DNA from: Sphingobacterium alkalisoli
GTDB lineage: Bacteria > Bacteroidota > Bacteroidia > Sphingobacteriales > Sphingobacteriaceae
NCBI RefSeq assembly: GCF_005049105.1
Contig: NZ_SUKA01000002.1
Location: 805,723 to 869,722, forward strand
Reading direction: 5' to 3'
DNA length: 64,000 bases
The notes beneath the pieces were generated by a model, which made no database searches, had not been told where the DNA came from, and worked only from the letters and a program-made list of their open reading frames with translations. The position numbers were made by a program, and so were the translations under genes. Shown piece by piece: positions 1 to 9,067 of this stretch; position 1 is the first letter of the stretch; each line of letters begins with the position of its first letter.

Positions 1-3
1 GTT

Positions 4-45
4 AAGGTCGTTGTTTATGCTTAGGCATAAACAACGACTTTTTTT
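4..45 (+). terminator. Intrinsic terminator for a plus-strand gene upstream of the window
   Basis: A 14-bp perfect stem (7-20 with 25-38), extendable by three weaker pairs, a TTAG loop, and a seven-T run on the plus strand. The T-tract is on the plus side only, so it should end a plus-strand transcript entering from the left. The stop codon of the minus-strand GIY-YIG gene lies in its loop. Confidence 0.85.
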
Positions 46-338
46 GTTTGGGGTGCCACTCTTTGTATAATATTCAACCAATTTGGATTATTTCTTCTAA
101 CAAGTCTTTCTTTTTGCATTCGTGTAAAGTGTTTTATGTCGTTCACACGTTTTTGTGCTGCTTCAAAAGTAGGGAGCTCCTCTATATATACTACTCTATT
201 AAATTTAGGAGCAGTAGAGAATAAAGACCCGCGGGCCTGTTCGATTTCATGAAGTTTTAAATGTAAATCTGTGCAGTATCCTACTTCTAGATAATATCTA
301 TTGCTATCTGTTACTATGTAAATACAATGTTTCTTCAT
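21..338 (-). CDS. GIY-YIG nuclease-like small protein, divergent
   Basis: 105 residues. The start (CIYIVTD) and YYLEVGYCTDL match the GIY and YIG halves of the GIY-YIG fold in an altered form, followed by the usual VVYIEELPTFEAAQKRV helix region. The basic residue normally after YIG (R/K-R-L) is replaced (LHLKL), and the AREKQ-type glutamate position reads AQKRV, so catalysis is doubtful. Single-domain GIY-YIG proteins of about 90-110 residues are common in Bacteroidota; their role is mostly unknown. It lies divergent to the XRE/S24 gene, and its last codons are inside the plus-strand terminator stem. Function beyond fold family is not claimed. Confidence 0.7.
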   Translation of the reverse strand: MKKHCIYIVTDSNRYYLEVGYCTDLHLKLHEIEQARGSLFSTAPKFNRVVYIEELPTFEAAQKRVNDIKHFTRMQKERLVRRNNPNWLNIIQRVAPQTKKVVVYA

Positions 339-440
339 CTTATTTGCTAAATTATTTGGTTTTATATTTTTTCTTCACTAATTTTATTGGCACAATAATA
401 CTAATAATTTTAGTTTATAAAACTATATTTAAAAAAAAAT

Positions 441-1217
441 ATGTCAAACATCGCTTCTAATCTTAAATACTTAAGAAAAACTAAAGGACTTACTCAACAG
501 CAGTTCGCTGATATTATGGATATTAAGCGTGCTTCTGTGGGTGCTTATGAGGAAGATAGAGCAGAACCTAAATATGAGCTGCTAAAAAAAATAGCTGATT
601 ATTATGGACTTTCGATGGATGAACTAGCTAACGAGGAGATAGATGGAAAATGGAAACCTGTGCCTAAAGGCAACGCTTCCAACTTACGTGTGTTGAGTAT
701 AACAGTAGATCAGTCTGACCGTGAGAATATAGAGTTGGTGCCAGTAAAAGCTAGTGCCGGGTATCTAAACGGATATGCCGACCCAGAATATGTAAAAGAA
801 TTATCAAAATTTAATCTCCCTATGTTTAACCAAGGTACTTATAGAGCTTTCGAGATCAGCGGCGACTCCATGTTACCGTTGCCATCGGGTAGTATTATTA
901 TAGGTGAATATGTTGAAAATTGGAACGATATAAAACCTGGTCAGACCTATGTGGTCGTATCAAAGGATGAAGGTGTAGTTTATAAACGTATAGCTTTTAA
1001 ATATAAGGATGATAAGGGGCTTAAACTTGTTTCGGATAATAAGGTTTATGAAGCGTACTGGGTGGGAGCTGCTGATATTTTAGAAATATGGAAAGCTAAA
1101 GCTTTTATATCTATGGAATTTCCAGAGCCTGCTGCTGAGCCGACAATGGAAACGTTAACATCAATGATGGCCCAAATGCAAAAAACTATTAATTCAGTGG
1201 TAGATACGAAAAAATAA
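441..1217 (+). CDS. XRE-family repressor with C-terminal S24 (LexA/CI-like) domain
   Basis: 258 residues. Residues 1-62 form a Cro/CI-type helix-turn-helix (LTQQQFADIMDIKRASVGAYE). The C-terminal half (about 95-220) is an S24/LexA fold with nucleophile Ser143 in GDSM and Lys182 in VVYKRI, the Ser-Lys dyad of self-cleaving repressors. An Ala106-Gly107 bond in KASAGYL sits where LexA/UmuD-type proteins are cut. A Met-rich tail follows. Established: such proteins are DNA-binding repressors, some inactivated by RecA-stimulated autocleavage. Inferred: possible control of itself or neighbours; the target is not visible. It precedes the rimP operon but is separated from it by a promoter and a hairpin. 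Confidence 0.85.
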   Translation: MSNIASNLKYLRKTKGLTQQQFADIMDIKRASVGAYEEDRAEPKYELLKKIADYYGLSMDELANEEIDGKWKPVPKGNASNLRVLSITVDQSDRENIELVPVKASAGYLNGYADPEYVKELSKFNLPMFNQGTYRAFEISGDSMLPLPSGSIIIGEYVENWNDIKPGQTYVVVSKDEGVVYKRIAFKYKDDKGLKLVSDNKVYEAYWVGAADILEIWKAKAFISMEFPEPAAEPTMETLTSMMAQMQKTINSVVDTKK

Positions 1218-1229
1218 TAGCAAGGATTT

Positions 1230-1258
1230 TTGGTTTTGTGAATTTTTTTATACCTTTG
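1230..1258 (+). promoter_or_regulatory. Bacteroidota-type promoter of the rimP-nusA-infB operon
   Basis: TTG at 1230-1232, an 18-nt spacer, and TACCTTTG at 1251-1258 match the Bacteroidota primary-sigma consensus (TTG, 17-20 nt, TAnnTTTG) exactly. The expected start is near 1264, about 50 nt before rimP. Confidence 0.85.
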
Positions 1259-1272
1259 TGGTATCTGAAAGG

Positions 1273-1299
1273 AAGGGGGCATCGTATGCCCCCTTTTTT
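1273..1299 (+). terminator. Terminator/attenuator hairpin in the rimP leader
   Basis: A perfect 10-bp GC-rich stem (1273-1282 with 1286-1295), a 3-nt loop and a six-T run. It may end the XRE/S24 transcript, but it lies downstream of the rimP promoter and upstream of the rimP start, so operon transcripts must read through it. Either role, or both, is possible. Confidence 0.85.
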
Positions 1300-1316
1300 A
1301 ATTCAATGATTAGAAT

Positions 1317-1781
1317 ATGCAAGTTGAACAAAGGGTAAAGGAATTAGTAGAAGAAAAAATTGGAGATCGGGATGATTTATTTATCGTAAGCATCAAAATG
1401 CAAAGCAATGGGGTGTTAGCAATTTTGTTAGATGGGGATCAGGGGATTTCAATAGATGATTGTGTGAAAGTAAGCAGGCATGTTGGTTTTCATCTCGAAG
1501 AGGAAAATGTAATAGAAACTGCCTATCGCTTGGAAGTTTCTTCGCCAGGTATTGATTCTCCACTTGCATTGTTGCGTCAGTATACAAAAAATATAGGACG
1601 TGATGTACGATTGAAGCTAGAGGAAGGGACTGTAAAAGAAGGTAAATTGATCGCTGCAACAACGCAAGAACTTACAATTGAAGAAAAAGTAAAAGAAAAA
1701 GGAAAGAAAGCTGAAATAAAAGAAGCTGTATTTCCCTTAAGCCAAATAAAAGAAACAAAGGTTTTAATTTCATTTAAATAA
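1317..1781 (+). CDS. rimP: Ribosome maturation factor RimP
   Basis: 154 residues, the normal size for the family. RimP binds the 30S subunit during maturation, with S12 and the central pseudoknot region as its known site of action. Visible are the N-terminal alpha/beta domain (ILLDGDQGISIDDCVKVSRH) and the hallmark YRLEVSSPGIDSPL, followed by an SH3-like C-terminal domain containing KLEEGTVKEGKL. The start is the only Met in frame near the leader. The stop is 2 nt from the nusA start, so the two are co-transcribed. The gene order rimP-nusA-infB is conserved across bacteria. Confidence 0.97.
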   Translation: MQVEQRVKELVEEKIGDRDDLFIVSIKMQSNGVLAILLDGDQGISIDDCVKVSRHVGFHLEEENVIETAYRLEVSSPGIDSPLALLRQYTKNIGRDVRLKLEEGTVKEGKLIAATTQELTIEEKVKEKGKKAEIKEAVFPLSQIKETKVLISFK

Positions 1782-1783
1782 AA

Positions 1784-3022
1784 ATGAGCAGCAATATCAA
1801 TTTGATTGACTCTTTTCAGGAGTTTAAAGAGTTCAAAAATATTGACCGTCCGACGGTAATCACAGTGCTTGAAGAAGTATTTCGTAGTATGATTCGTAAA
1901 CGTTTTGGTACAGATGAAAACGTAGACGTTATTGTAAATCCAGATAATGGGGATTTGGAAATTTGGAGAACCCGTGTTGTAATGGAAGATGGGTTTTCTG
2001 AGGATGATGATCTTGAAATTGAACTTGCAGAAGCGCATCAATACGACCCAGACTTAGAGGTAGGCGATGATTATATCGAGCAGATTACATTGGAAAGCTT
2101 TGGACGTCGTGCCATTCTAGCTGCTCGTCAGACGTTGGTTTCCAAAGTATTGGAGTTAGAAAAAGACGAAGTATTTAAGAAGTATAAAGACCGTGAAGGC
2201 GAATTGGTAATAGGGGAAGTGTATCAAATCTGGAAAAAAGAAATTTTAGTGCTGGATGAGGATGGAAATGAACTTATTCTTCCAAAAACGGAACAAATTC
2301 CGGCAGATTATTTCAAAAAAGGAGATAGTATTCGTGCAGTAGTTTCTAAGGTAGATATGATGAATAGTAATCCTAAGATTATTATTTCACGTACTGCACC
2401 AGAGTTCTTGCAACGTTTGTTTGAATTAGAGGTTCCTGAGATTTTTGATGGTTTGATTACGATTAAGAAAATCGTTCGAGAACCAGGAGAACGGGCTAAG
2501 GTTGCAGTTGAATCGTATGATGACCGCATAGATCCAGTAGGTGCTTGTGTAGGTATGAAAGGTTCTCGTATCCACGGTATTGTCCGCGAACTGCGGAACG
2601 AGAATATCGACGTAATTAATTTTACAACCAACCATTCGCTTTATATTACGCGTGCATTGAGTCCGGCTCGTATATCGTCCATCAAAATTGATGAAGATGG
2701 CAAAGCTGCTGCAGTGTATTTAAAACCCGATCAGGTTTCTCTAGCAATTGGACGCGGTGGTCATAACATCAAGTTGGCTGGAAAATTGACAGGTTATGAG
2801 ATTGATGTATATCGTGAAAACGATGAAATTGAGGAAGATGTGGATATCGAAGAATTTGCAGATGAAATCGATAGTTGGATTATTGATGAATTAAAACGAG
2901 TTGGATTGGACAGTGCGAAATCTGTTTTAACATTGTCTCATGAAGAGTTGGTTCGTCGTACCGATTTAGAAGAAGATACTATTCAAGAGATAGTACGCAT
3001 ATTACAATCGGAGTTTGAATAA
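1784..3022 (+). CDS. nusA: Transcription termination/antitermination protein NusA
   Basis: 412 residues. NusA binds RNA polymerase and modulates pausing, intrinsic termination and antitermination. Domains: N-terminal polymerase-binding region (1-125), S1 (about 135-200), KH1 (GACVGMKGSRI near 252) and KH2 (GRGGHNIKLAGKLTG near 323), then a short helical C-terminus (IIDELKRVGLDSAKSVL) like one HhH repeat. It lacks the two acidic repeats of the E. coli protein, as is usual in Bacteroidota. Because NusA stimulates intrinsic termination, the hairpin in its own operon leader is a possible feedback target (inference). Confidence 0.97.
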   Translation: MSSNINLIDSFQEFKEFKNIDRPTVITVLEEVFRSMIRKRFGTDENVDVIVNPDNGDLEIWRTRVVMEDGFSEDDDLEIELAEAHQYDPDLEVGDDYIEQITLESFGRRAILAARQTLVSKVLELEKDEVFKKYKDREGELVIGEVYQIWKKEILVLDEDGNELILPKTEQIPADYFKKGDSIRAVVSKVDMMNSNPKIIISRTAPEFLQRLFELEVPEIFDGLITIKKIVREPGERAKVAVESYDDRIDPVGACVGMKGSRIHGIVRELRNENIDVINFTTNHSLYITRALSPARISSIKIDEDGKAAAVYLKPDQVSLAIGRGGHNIKLAGKLTGYEIDVYRENDEIEEDVDIEEFADEIDSWIIDELKRVGLDSAKSVLTLSHEELVRRTDLEEDTIQEIVRILQSEFE

Positions 3023-3065
3023 TGTTGCGTTTGTATCACCAAAACAAAATGTAAATATTTGTTAT

Positions 3066-3091
3066 TTGCGTGTAAAAAAAACATATTTTTG
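3066..3091 (+). promoter_or_regulatory. Possible internal promoter for infB
   Basis: TATTTTTG at 3084-3091 fits the TAnnTTTG box. The nearest TTG (3066-3068) is only 15 nt upstream, shorter than usual, so this is a weak candidate for a secondary infB promoter. Confidence 0.35.
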
Positions 3092-3123
3092 TAAAGACTA
3101 AAATTTTTAGAGGTTAATAATAG

Positions 3124-6100
3124 ATGACAGAAGGTAAAAGTATAAACTTACTCAAAGCAGCAAAAGAACTTAATATAGGTATTGGGACTGCCGTGGAATA
3201 TTTGGCAAAAAAAGGGTTTGAAGTAGAATCAAAACCTAACACTAAATTATCTTCGGATATGTACAATGTTCTTTTGCATGAATTCCGAGGGGATAAAATC
3301 GTAAAAGACGAAGCTAAACAGATTATCATTGGCAAAATTCGTCGCGATGAATCACCTTCAACAGGAGGAAGTGTGCCTTCTTTGGATTCCAATTCCTTTG
3401 AGAATGAAGATACAAAAGAGGTTAGAGAAATCTTAATCAAGAACGTAGCCAGTGCTGCCCCCGAATCTCCGGTTAAATCCGAACCTGCAAAAGAAGAAGA
3501 TTCTGGAAATCATCTTAAAGTAGTAGGTAAAATTGATTTAGATAGCTTGAATAGAAGTAAATCTAAAAAGAAAGAAGAAGAAATAGCTAATCCAGAAAAA
3601 GCTTCTCAGCCTGAGAAAATCGAAGAGAAGAAAGAGGAACCAAAGCTTGTTAAAGAAGAGCCGAAAGAAGAGGAATCGAAAGTTGAAACGCCTAAAGTTG
3701 AAACTCCTAAACTTGAAACGCCCAGAGTAGAAAAAGCTATAGTAGAAGAGCCAAAGAAGGAAACTCCAAAAGTAGAACTGCCGAAAAAAGAAGAACCAAC
3801 GCTAGCTCCTGTGAAATTGGAGGAAAAACCGGAAGAGCCCAAGACCGTCGTTACACCTGCTACAAAGACAGAAACTCCGGCGAAGCCTCAGGACGACGTA
3901 ATCCGTGCTCGCTCCGAAAAATTAGAAGGACCGAAGGTTATTGGTAAGATTGTATTACCTACTTTTAAGCCTAAGGAAAAGCCAGTAGCGTCTTCTTCTA
4001 ATGTGAACAATGACAACAAACGTAAACGGAAGCGTACCAATAAACCGAATACACCGGTATCTCCAAATGATCAAAACAACCAGCAACAAGGGCAAGGTGG
4101 TCATAATAGAGGTCCCGGCAGCAATACAAATGCACCGGGTGGAGCGCCACGTCCAGATAATAGAAACCATAGCAGACCTGGAGGTCCAGGAGGGAATCAT
4201 CCTGGTAAAGGGCGTCCAAGTTTCCAGAATAGAGGAAGACAAGACGCTCCAAAAGAAGAATTATCAGAAAAAGAGATTCAGGATCAAATCAAAGCAACAC
4301 TCGCCCGTTTAAGTGGGGCAGGTAAATCGGGCAAATTTGCACAACGAGCCAAATTGCGCCGTCAGAAACGTGATGATATAGCGACGTCTGCAGAAGAGGC
4401 TGCATTGGAACAAGAGATGATGTCCAAAGTGTTAAAAGTAACTGAGTTTGTTACGGCTAACGAATTGGCGAATCTGATGGATGTTCCAGTTACACAAATT
4501 ATAGGTACATGCATGAGCTTGGGTATGTTTGTATCAATCAACCAGCGATTGGATGCGGAGACATTGACTATTGTGGCCGATGAATTTGGCTATAAAGTTG
4601 AGTTTATCAAGCCAGAGGATGAAGAAGTTGCAGAACTGGAAGAACCCAATACTGAAGCAAATTTAATCTCTCGTGCGCCAATTGTGACTGTAATGGGACA
4701 TGTTGACCACGGTAAGACATCATTGTTGGATTATATCCGTAAGGCAAATGTAACGGGAGGTGAAGCCGGTGGTATTACGCAACATATTGGTGCATATGCA
4801 GTCAAATTAGAAGATGGGCGAAAGATAACATTTTTAGATACTCCAGGGCACGAAGCCTTTACAGCGATGCGCGCACGTGGTGCTAAAGTAACAGATATTG
4901 TTATCATCGTTGTCGCAGCGGATGACGCGGTGATGCCTCAGACAAAGGAGGCAATTAATCATGCACAGGCGGCAGGAGTCCCTATAGTATTTGCATTCAC
5001 AAAAGTGGATAAACCAGGAGCGAATGCAGATCGTGTGCGTGAGCAATTATCAGCAATGAATATTCTAGTGGAAGAGTGGGGCGGTAAATATCAGGCACAA
5101 GAGATTTCAGCCAAGACAGGTTTAAATGTCGAACTTTTATTAGAAAAAGTGCTGTTGGAAGCGGAATTACTCGATCTTAAGGCGGATCCAACAAAACGTG
5201 CTGTCGGTTCGGTTATTGAAGCAGCTTTAGATAAGGGGCGGGGTATCGTTACCACGGTATTAGTCCAGGGAGGTACGCTCCGTGTGGGAGATCCTATATT
5301 AGCAGGTTCACACTCTGGTAAGGTGAAAGCTTTAACCAATGAACGCGGCGAACGGGTGAAAGAAGCAGGACCATCTCAACCAGTACAGATTCTGGGTATG
5401 GCTGGTGCGCCGACTGCAGGAGATAAGATATATGTTATGGAGAGTGAATCAGAAGCTCGTCAAATGGCAAATAAGCGTCTTCAACTGCAACGTGAACAGG
5501 GCATGCGTGCAACGAAGCACATTACCTTGGATGAAATTGGTCGTCGTTTGGCCATTGGTAACTTTAAGGAACTTAATATCATCGTTAAAGGTGATGTGGA
5601 TGGTTCTATTGAAGCGTTATCCGATTCGTTATTGAAATTATCTACTGACGAAATCCAAGTGAATATTATTCACAAATCTGTGGGTGCGATTTCTGAGTCC
5701 GATGTATTGTTAGCGTCTGCATCAGATGCAATTATTATTGGTTTCCAGGTTCGTCCTTCACAAGGTGCACGTAAATTAGCCGAAGGTGAGCAGATCGATA
5801 TTCGTCTTTACTCCATCATTTACGATGCAATCGAAGAGATTAAATCTGCGATGGAAGGTATGTTGGCTCCGAAATTTGAAGAGAAAATTGTTGCAGAGGT
5901 TGAGATCCGCGAAACATTTAAAATCTCTAAAGTCGGTACAATTGCGGGTTGTATGGTGTTAAGTGGTAAAATCAATCGTAACAACGATATCCGAATTATT
6001 CGCGAAGGCGTAGTAATTCATACCGGTAAATTAGCTTCGTTAAAACGCTTTAAGGATGACGTTAAAGAAGTTTCCTTTGGATACGAATGTGGTCTGAATA

Positions 6101-6177
6101 TCGATCGATACAATGAGATTCAAGTAGGGGATATCGTCGAAGCATACGAACAGGTAGAAGTAAAACGTAAATTATAA
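3124..6177 (+). CDS. infB: Translation initiation factor IF-2
   Basis: 1017 residues, the long Bacteroidota form. This GTPase delivers initiator tRNA to the 30S subunit. An IF2_N module lies at 1-55 ([20 protein letters not shown]). A low-complexity Lys/Glu/Pro linker at about 120-290 contains imperfect KVETP repeats, and a Gly/Asn/Arg-rich stretch follows at about 295-375. A second IF2_N-like segment is near 440-490. The G domain has GHVDHGKT near 526, DTPGHEAF and TKVD. The C-terminal IF2 domains end in [16 protein letters not shown]. The 101-nt gap after nusA may hold a weak internal promoter. A terminator follows at 6203. Confidence 0.97.
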   Translation: MTEGKSINLLKAAKELNIGIGTAVEYLAKKGFEVESKPNTKLSSDMYNVLLHEFRGDKIVKDEAKQIIIGKIRRDESPSTGGSVPSLDSNSFENEDTKEVREILIKNVASAAPESPVKSEPAKEEDSGNHLKVVGKIDLDSLNRSKSKKKEEEIANPEKASQPEKIEEKKEEPKLVKEEPKEEESKVETPKVETPKLETPRVEKAIVEEPKKETPKVELPKKEEPTLAPVKLEEKPEEPKTVVTPATKTETPAKPQDDVIRARSEKLEGPKVIGKIVLPTFKPKEKPVASSSNVNNDNKRKRKRTNKPNTPVSPNDQNNQQQGQGGHNRGPGSNTNAPGGAPRPDNRNHSRPGGPGGNHPGKGRPSFQNRGRQDAPKEELSEKEIQDQIKATLARLSGAGKSGKFAQRAKLRRQKRDDIATSAEEAALEQEMMSKVLKVTEFVTANELANLMDVPVTQIIGTCMSLGMFVSINQRLDAETLTIVADEFGYKVEFIKPEDEEVAELEEPNTEANLISRAPIVTVMGHVDHGKTSLLDYIRKANVTGGEAGGITQHIGAYAVKLEDGRKITFLDTPGHEAFTAMRARGAKVTDIVIIVVAADDAVMPQTKEAINHAQAAGVPIVFAFTKVDKPGANADRVREQLSAMNILVEEWGGKYQAQEISAKTGLNVELLLEKVLLEAELLDLKADPTKRAVGSVIEAALDKGRGIVTTVLVQGGTLRVGDPILAGSHSGKVKALTNERGERVKEAGPSQPVQILGMAGAPTAGDKIYVMESESEARQMANKRLQLQREQGMRATKHITLDEIGRRLAIGNFKELNIIVKGDVDGSIEALSDSLLKLSTDEIQVNIIHKSVGAISESDVLLASASDAIIIGFQVRPSQGARKLAEGEQIDIRLYSIIYDAIEEIKSAMEGMLAPKFEEKIVAEVEIRETFKISKVGTIAGCMVLSGKINRNNDIRIIREGVVIHTGKLASLKRFKDDVKEVSFGYECGLNIDRYNEIQVGDIVEAYEQVEVKRKL

Positions 6178-6202
6178 TAGATTTACAAACAGTAATATAG
6201 TG

Positions 6203-6232
6203 AAATCCTGGCCTTAGTGTCAGGATTTTTTA
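6203..6232 (+). terminator. Intrinsic terminator after infB
   Basis: An AAATCCTG / CAGGATTT 8-bp stem (6203-6210 with 6221-6228) followed by a T-run closes the rimP-nusA-infB operon. Confidence 0.8.
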
Positions 6233-6288
6233 TATCCCATAGCATTTATTTATTTGATTATTCTTTACGAAGACTTTATCTTTAAAAC

Positions 6289-7332
6289 ATGCATAAGTTT
6301 AGAGTGTCTGAAATTATTCAACAACCCAATCATAATATTACCATTCGCTTTGATGATATTAATAACACTTTCCCAACTTACAAAGCAGGTCAGTTTTTGA
6401 CCCTGTCATTTTTGTTTGGAGATCGAGAAGTGCGGAGATCATATTCTTTTAGTAGCTCTCCTGCGTTAAGTGAAAAACCCGAAATCACGGTAAAACGGGT
6501 CGATAATGGCGAAATTTCTCGTTTACTGCATCATAAGATTAAGGTGGGAGATATCATTAATGTAATGGACCCCCAAGGATTGTTCGCATACGAACCCCGG
6601 CAGAATATTCCTAAAACTATCTTTCTTTTTGCCGCCGGAGTAGGAATTACACCTTTATATTCTATTCTGAAAACGGTATTAACGACTGAGAAGAAGAGCA
6701 AGGTAATCCTGATATATAGCAATACTGCGCAGCAAAACACGATTTTTTATGAAGAGTTGTTGGTCTGGCAAAAAAAATATCCAGAGCGTTTGAAGATAGA
6801 ATTTATTTGGTCCAATGCCAAAAATTTGATACGTGCCCGACTCAATAGGGACTATATTATTGATCTCGTTCAAGCCAATCTTAGCGATGGAATAGAAACC
6901 GTGTTCTATACCTGTGGCCCTGTTTTTTATATGGATTTGTGTCGTTTCACCTTACTTGGCATGGGATTTCCAGATAATACGATAAAACGCGAAACTTTTC
7001 ATTTCCCAGAAGAGGAGGAAGACGAAGATGAAAAAGAGGAAGAACTGGTAGACAAGTCAAGTTATGATATAAAATTGAAGTTCGGGGGACAAAAATATGA
7101 TTTAACTATTCCGTATAACAAGACAATTCTCGACGTGGGCTTAGAGCATAAAATAAAATTGCCATACTCCTGTAAGTCTGGAATGTGTAGCACTTGTATC
7201 TCTCAAGTTATTGAGGGGGCAGTACGTATGGAATATAATGAGATACTTACAGATCGGGAGGTGGAAAATGGAAGGTGCTTGATCTGTACTTCACATCCTC
7301 TTTCAAATGGAACAACAATCGAAGTTATTTAG
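6289..7332 (+). CDS. Ferredoxin-NADP reductase-type flavoprotein with C-terminal 2Fe-2S domain
   Basis: 347 residues. The N-terminal half is an FNR-like module: FAD-binding RRSYSFSSSP, then NAD(P)-binding FAAGVGITPLYSIL. An acidic linker (EEEEDEDEKEEE, about 243-255) leads to a plant-type ferredoxin with SCKSGMCSTC and a distal RCLIC supplying the four cluster cysteines. This order (FNR then ferredoxin) is that of PaaE-type oxygenase reductases and related electron-transfer proteins. Since no oxygenase or paa gene is nearby, only electron transfer from NAD(P)H is inferred. A near-match promoter (TTG, 20 nt, TATCTTTA) lies just upstream. Confidence 0.85.
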   Translation: MHKFRVSEIIQQPNHNITIRFDDINNTFPTYKAGQFLTLSFLFGDREVRRSYSFSSSPALSEKPEITVKRVDNGEISRLLHHKIKVGDIINVMDPQGLFAYEPRQNIPKTIFLFAAGVGITPLYSILKTVLTTEKKSKVILIYSNTAQQNTIFYEELLVWQKKYPERLKIEFIWSNAKNLIRARLNRDYIIDLVQANLSDGIETVFYTCGPVFYMDLCRFTLLGMGFPDNTIKRETFHFPEEEEDEDEKEEELVDKSSYDIKLKFGGQKYDLTIPYNKTILDVGLEHKIKLPYSCKSGMCSTCISQVIEGAVRMEYNEILTDREVENGRCLICTSHPLSNGTTIEVI

Positions 7333-7583
7333 TGATTTATCAAGAGGGCACACTGATTATAATCGGATGATTTTTTTAATGGGATGAAAAAATAAAATGA
7401 TGGCATACTATTTCGTATGCATATTTCCCAACGACTAAAGGAAGGCGATAGCAAGAATTTTTGGAAGGTAAATGAGCAGATTAAGAAAAGTTCTCGGTTA
7501 AGATAATTAGAGATCCTATAATAATAAACCTTTTTTTTGCGTTAGATAAGTAATTAATATAACCAATTAAAAAGGAGGTTGTT

Positions 7584-8030
7584 ATGAATCTACTGTATAA
7601 GATAGAGCACTGGGGAGATACTCATCATCCGCGATGGCTTGACTATTTGAGGATTGCTTTGGGTATCTTGATCTTTTTCAAAGGAATAAGTTTTATTTCA
7701 GATACGGATGCCGTAGCCAAGTTAATTGCGTTGACTAATTTTCAACTATCGATATGGGGGGCAGTGCATTATGTTGCTTTTGCTCATCTGGTTGGAGGCA
7801 TATTTATTGCTTTTGGATTGGTCACACGCCTGGCCGTATTAGTACAGGTTCCCATTTTGATCGGAGCAGTTTTCTTTGTTAATATAACCAATGGCTTTAG
7901 TTTTCTGAACTCGGAGTTTTGGTTAGCTTTAGTAGTGTTGCTGCTGTTGGTATTGTTTTTAATTGTCGGATCTGGAAAATATTCTTTAGACCATGCGATG
8001 CGTAAACCGGGTTATTTACGTAAGATATAA
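7584..8030 (+). CDS. DoxX-family membrane protein
   Basis: 148 residues with four predicted membrane helices (DYLRIALGILIFFKGISFI, AVHYVAFAHLVGGIFIAFGL, AVLVQVPILIGAVFFVNI, LALVVLLLLVLFLIVG), the DoxX/DoxD-like topology. A clear AGGAGG site 6 nt before the ATG fixes the start and is unusually strong for this phylum. DoxX-like proteins are poorly defined; some act with thiol-stress or oxidase partners. It stands alone between infB/reductase and the tRNA. The 250-nt gap before it shows no recognisable gene, only a 29-codon ORF with no known match. Confidence 0.75.
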   Translation: MNLLYKIEHWGDTHHPRWLDYLRIALGILIFFKGISFISDTDAVAKLIALTNFQLSIWGAVHYVAFAHLVGGIFIAFGLVTRLAVLVQVPILIGAVFFVNITNGFSFLNSEFWLALVVLLLLVLFLIVGSGKYSLDHAMRKPGYLRKI

Positions 8031-8094
8031 AAAGGGTTATAAATCTAGGTTTTTGCAGTTGTCAAGCTATTATTTTAAAAGTTTAATATAGTTG

Positions 8095-8168
8095 TCGGGA
8101 TGGCAGGATTTGAACCTACGACCTCCAGCACCCCATGCTGGCGCGATACCTGGCTACGCTACATCCCG
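8095..8168 (-). tRNA. tRNA-Pro (anticodon GGG)
   Basis: 74 nt on the minus strand. The acceptor stem CGGGATG/CATCCCG is perfect with discriminator A. The anticodon arm is CCAGC-ATGGGGT-GCTGG, giving GGG after U33. The T arm contains GGTTCAAATCC. CCA is not encoded. It should read CCC (and CCU by wobble). Confidence 0.95.
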
Positions 8169-8174
8169 ATAATG

Positions 8175-8182
8175 CAAAAATA
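8175..8182 (-). promoter_or_regulatory. -7 box of the tRNA-Pro promoter
   Basis: Minus-strand TATTTTTG matches TAnnTTTG and ends 6 nt before the tRNA 5' end. No TTG at the usual distance; the upstream stretch is T-rich. Confidence 0.6.
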
Positions 8183-8232
8183 GAATAAAAAACAGAAATA
8201 AAAAAATATCCTTAAAACTTTAGTACAATTGA

Positions 8233-8457
8233 TTATTTTTTATTGATGACCTGTATATACAGCTCTTCGACTTTTTGACGTGCCCAAGGTGTTTTTCTCA
8301 GAAAGGTAAGTGAAGATTTCAAGCTTGGGTTTTCATTAAAACACTTAATACTTATTTGCCTACCTAACCCTTTCCATCCTCCATAATGGTCGACAAGGTA
8401 TTCAATGATAGCGTCAAGCCTTTTGCCATGTAAAGGATTGTTGAGTTGTTCTTGCAT
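8233..8457 (-). CDS. VF530-family small DNA-binding protein (DUF2132)
   Basis: 74 residues. [20 protein letters not shown], the [19 protein letters not shown] segment and [15 protein letters not shown] [15 protein letters not shown] are the signature of the VF530/DUF2132 family, whose structure (Vibrio VF530) suggested DNA binding. Full length for the family. It is monocistronic, lying between the tRNA and an SRPBCC gene; its biological role is unknown. Confidence 0.85.
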   Translation of the reverse strand: MQEQLNNPLHGKRLDAIIEYLVDHYGGWKGLGRQISIKCFNENPSLKSSLTFLRKTPWARQKVEELYIQVINKK

Positions 8458-8599
8458 TGGATAAAAATACTAAAAATACTACTACTCTTGATAAAGAATG
8501 AAACGAAGGACAGAAAATAATTTCCTGTCTAGGATCTCCACTCAGACTTTGTCTGCGGGTAAAGGTAGGTTAGCGTATGAAAGGAAAATCTGACATCGT

Positions 8600-9046
8600 C
8601 TATTCGCAGATATCCTTCAAATGCTTTAATGCTTTAGGCCAAGCTTCCTCAAAATATGCTATGTATTCGTCATTCGTATCTACCGCTATGGTAAGGGTTG
8701 TAACGCCGTTATGTTCTCTAAATGTGTAATTTTCTAGTGCACCAGCCCAACCTTCTATGGCCGGTCCCTCCGTAATCTCCATGTCGTTATGCAACATGCC
8801 GTAGTGACGAATAGAGATGTATTCATCCGGTACATGCTCTGCAATTTCAGCGATCATTCCTTCACATTTCCCAGTTTCGTCAGTTGATATAAAATATATC
8901 TTATCACCCTTATTCCACCCGCCCTTGAAGTCGGAGGTAGGATTAAATTCGGACGTCCATTGTCTGTAAGTTTCTCTTTCCAGCATGGTATTGAAAACCT
9001 TTGATGCAGGAGCTTGAATGTCGATATTATATGTCAATGTTTTCAT
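8600..9046 (-). CDS. SRPBCC / AHSA1-like protein
   Basis: 148 residues with the START-like pattern: IQAPASKVFNTMLERETYRQW at the front, WNKGDKIYFI in the middle and a C-terminal helix (YFEEAWPKALKHLKDICE). These proteins enclose a hydrophobic ligand cavity. The gene follows a DinB gene on the same strand with a 21-nt gap, a pair often seen in Bacteroidota. The ligand is unknown. Confidence 0.8.
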   Translation of the reverse strand: MKTLTYNIDIQAPASKVFNTMLERETYRQWTSEFNPTSDFKGGWNKGDKIYFISTDETGKCEGMIAEIAEHVPDEYISIRHYGMLHNDMEITEGPAIEGWAGALENYTFREHNGVTTLTIAVDTNDEYIAYFEEAWPKALKHLKDICE

Positions 9047-9067
9047 CTTCTCTATTTGTTTGATAAT

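Noticed and set aside
1577..2041. 154-codon minus-strand ORF across rimP-nusA
   Set aside because: Antisense to two conserved core genes with no protein-like motifs.
3606..3842. Ser/Gly-rich minus-strand ORF inside infB
   Set aside because: It mirrors the Lys/Glu/Pro low-complexity linker of IF-2, a shadow of the real gene.
7430..7502. 29-codon ORF before DoxX (MHISQRLKEGDSKNFW)
   Set aside because: No ribosome-binding site, family or conservation evidence.
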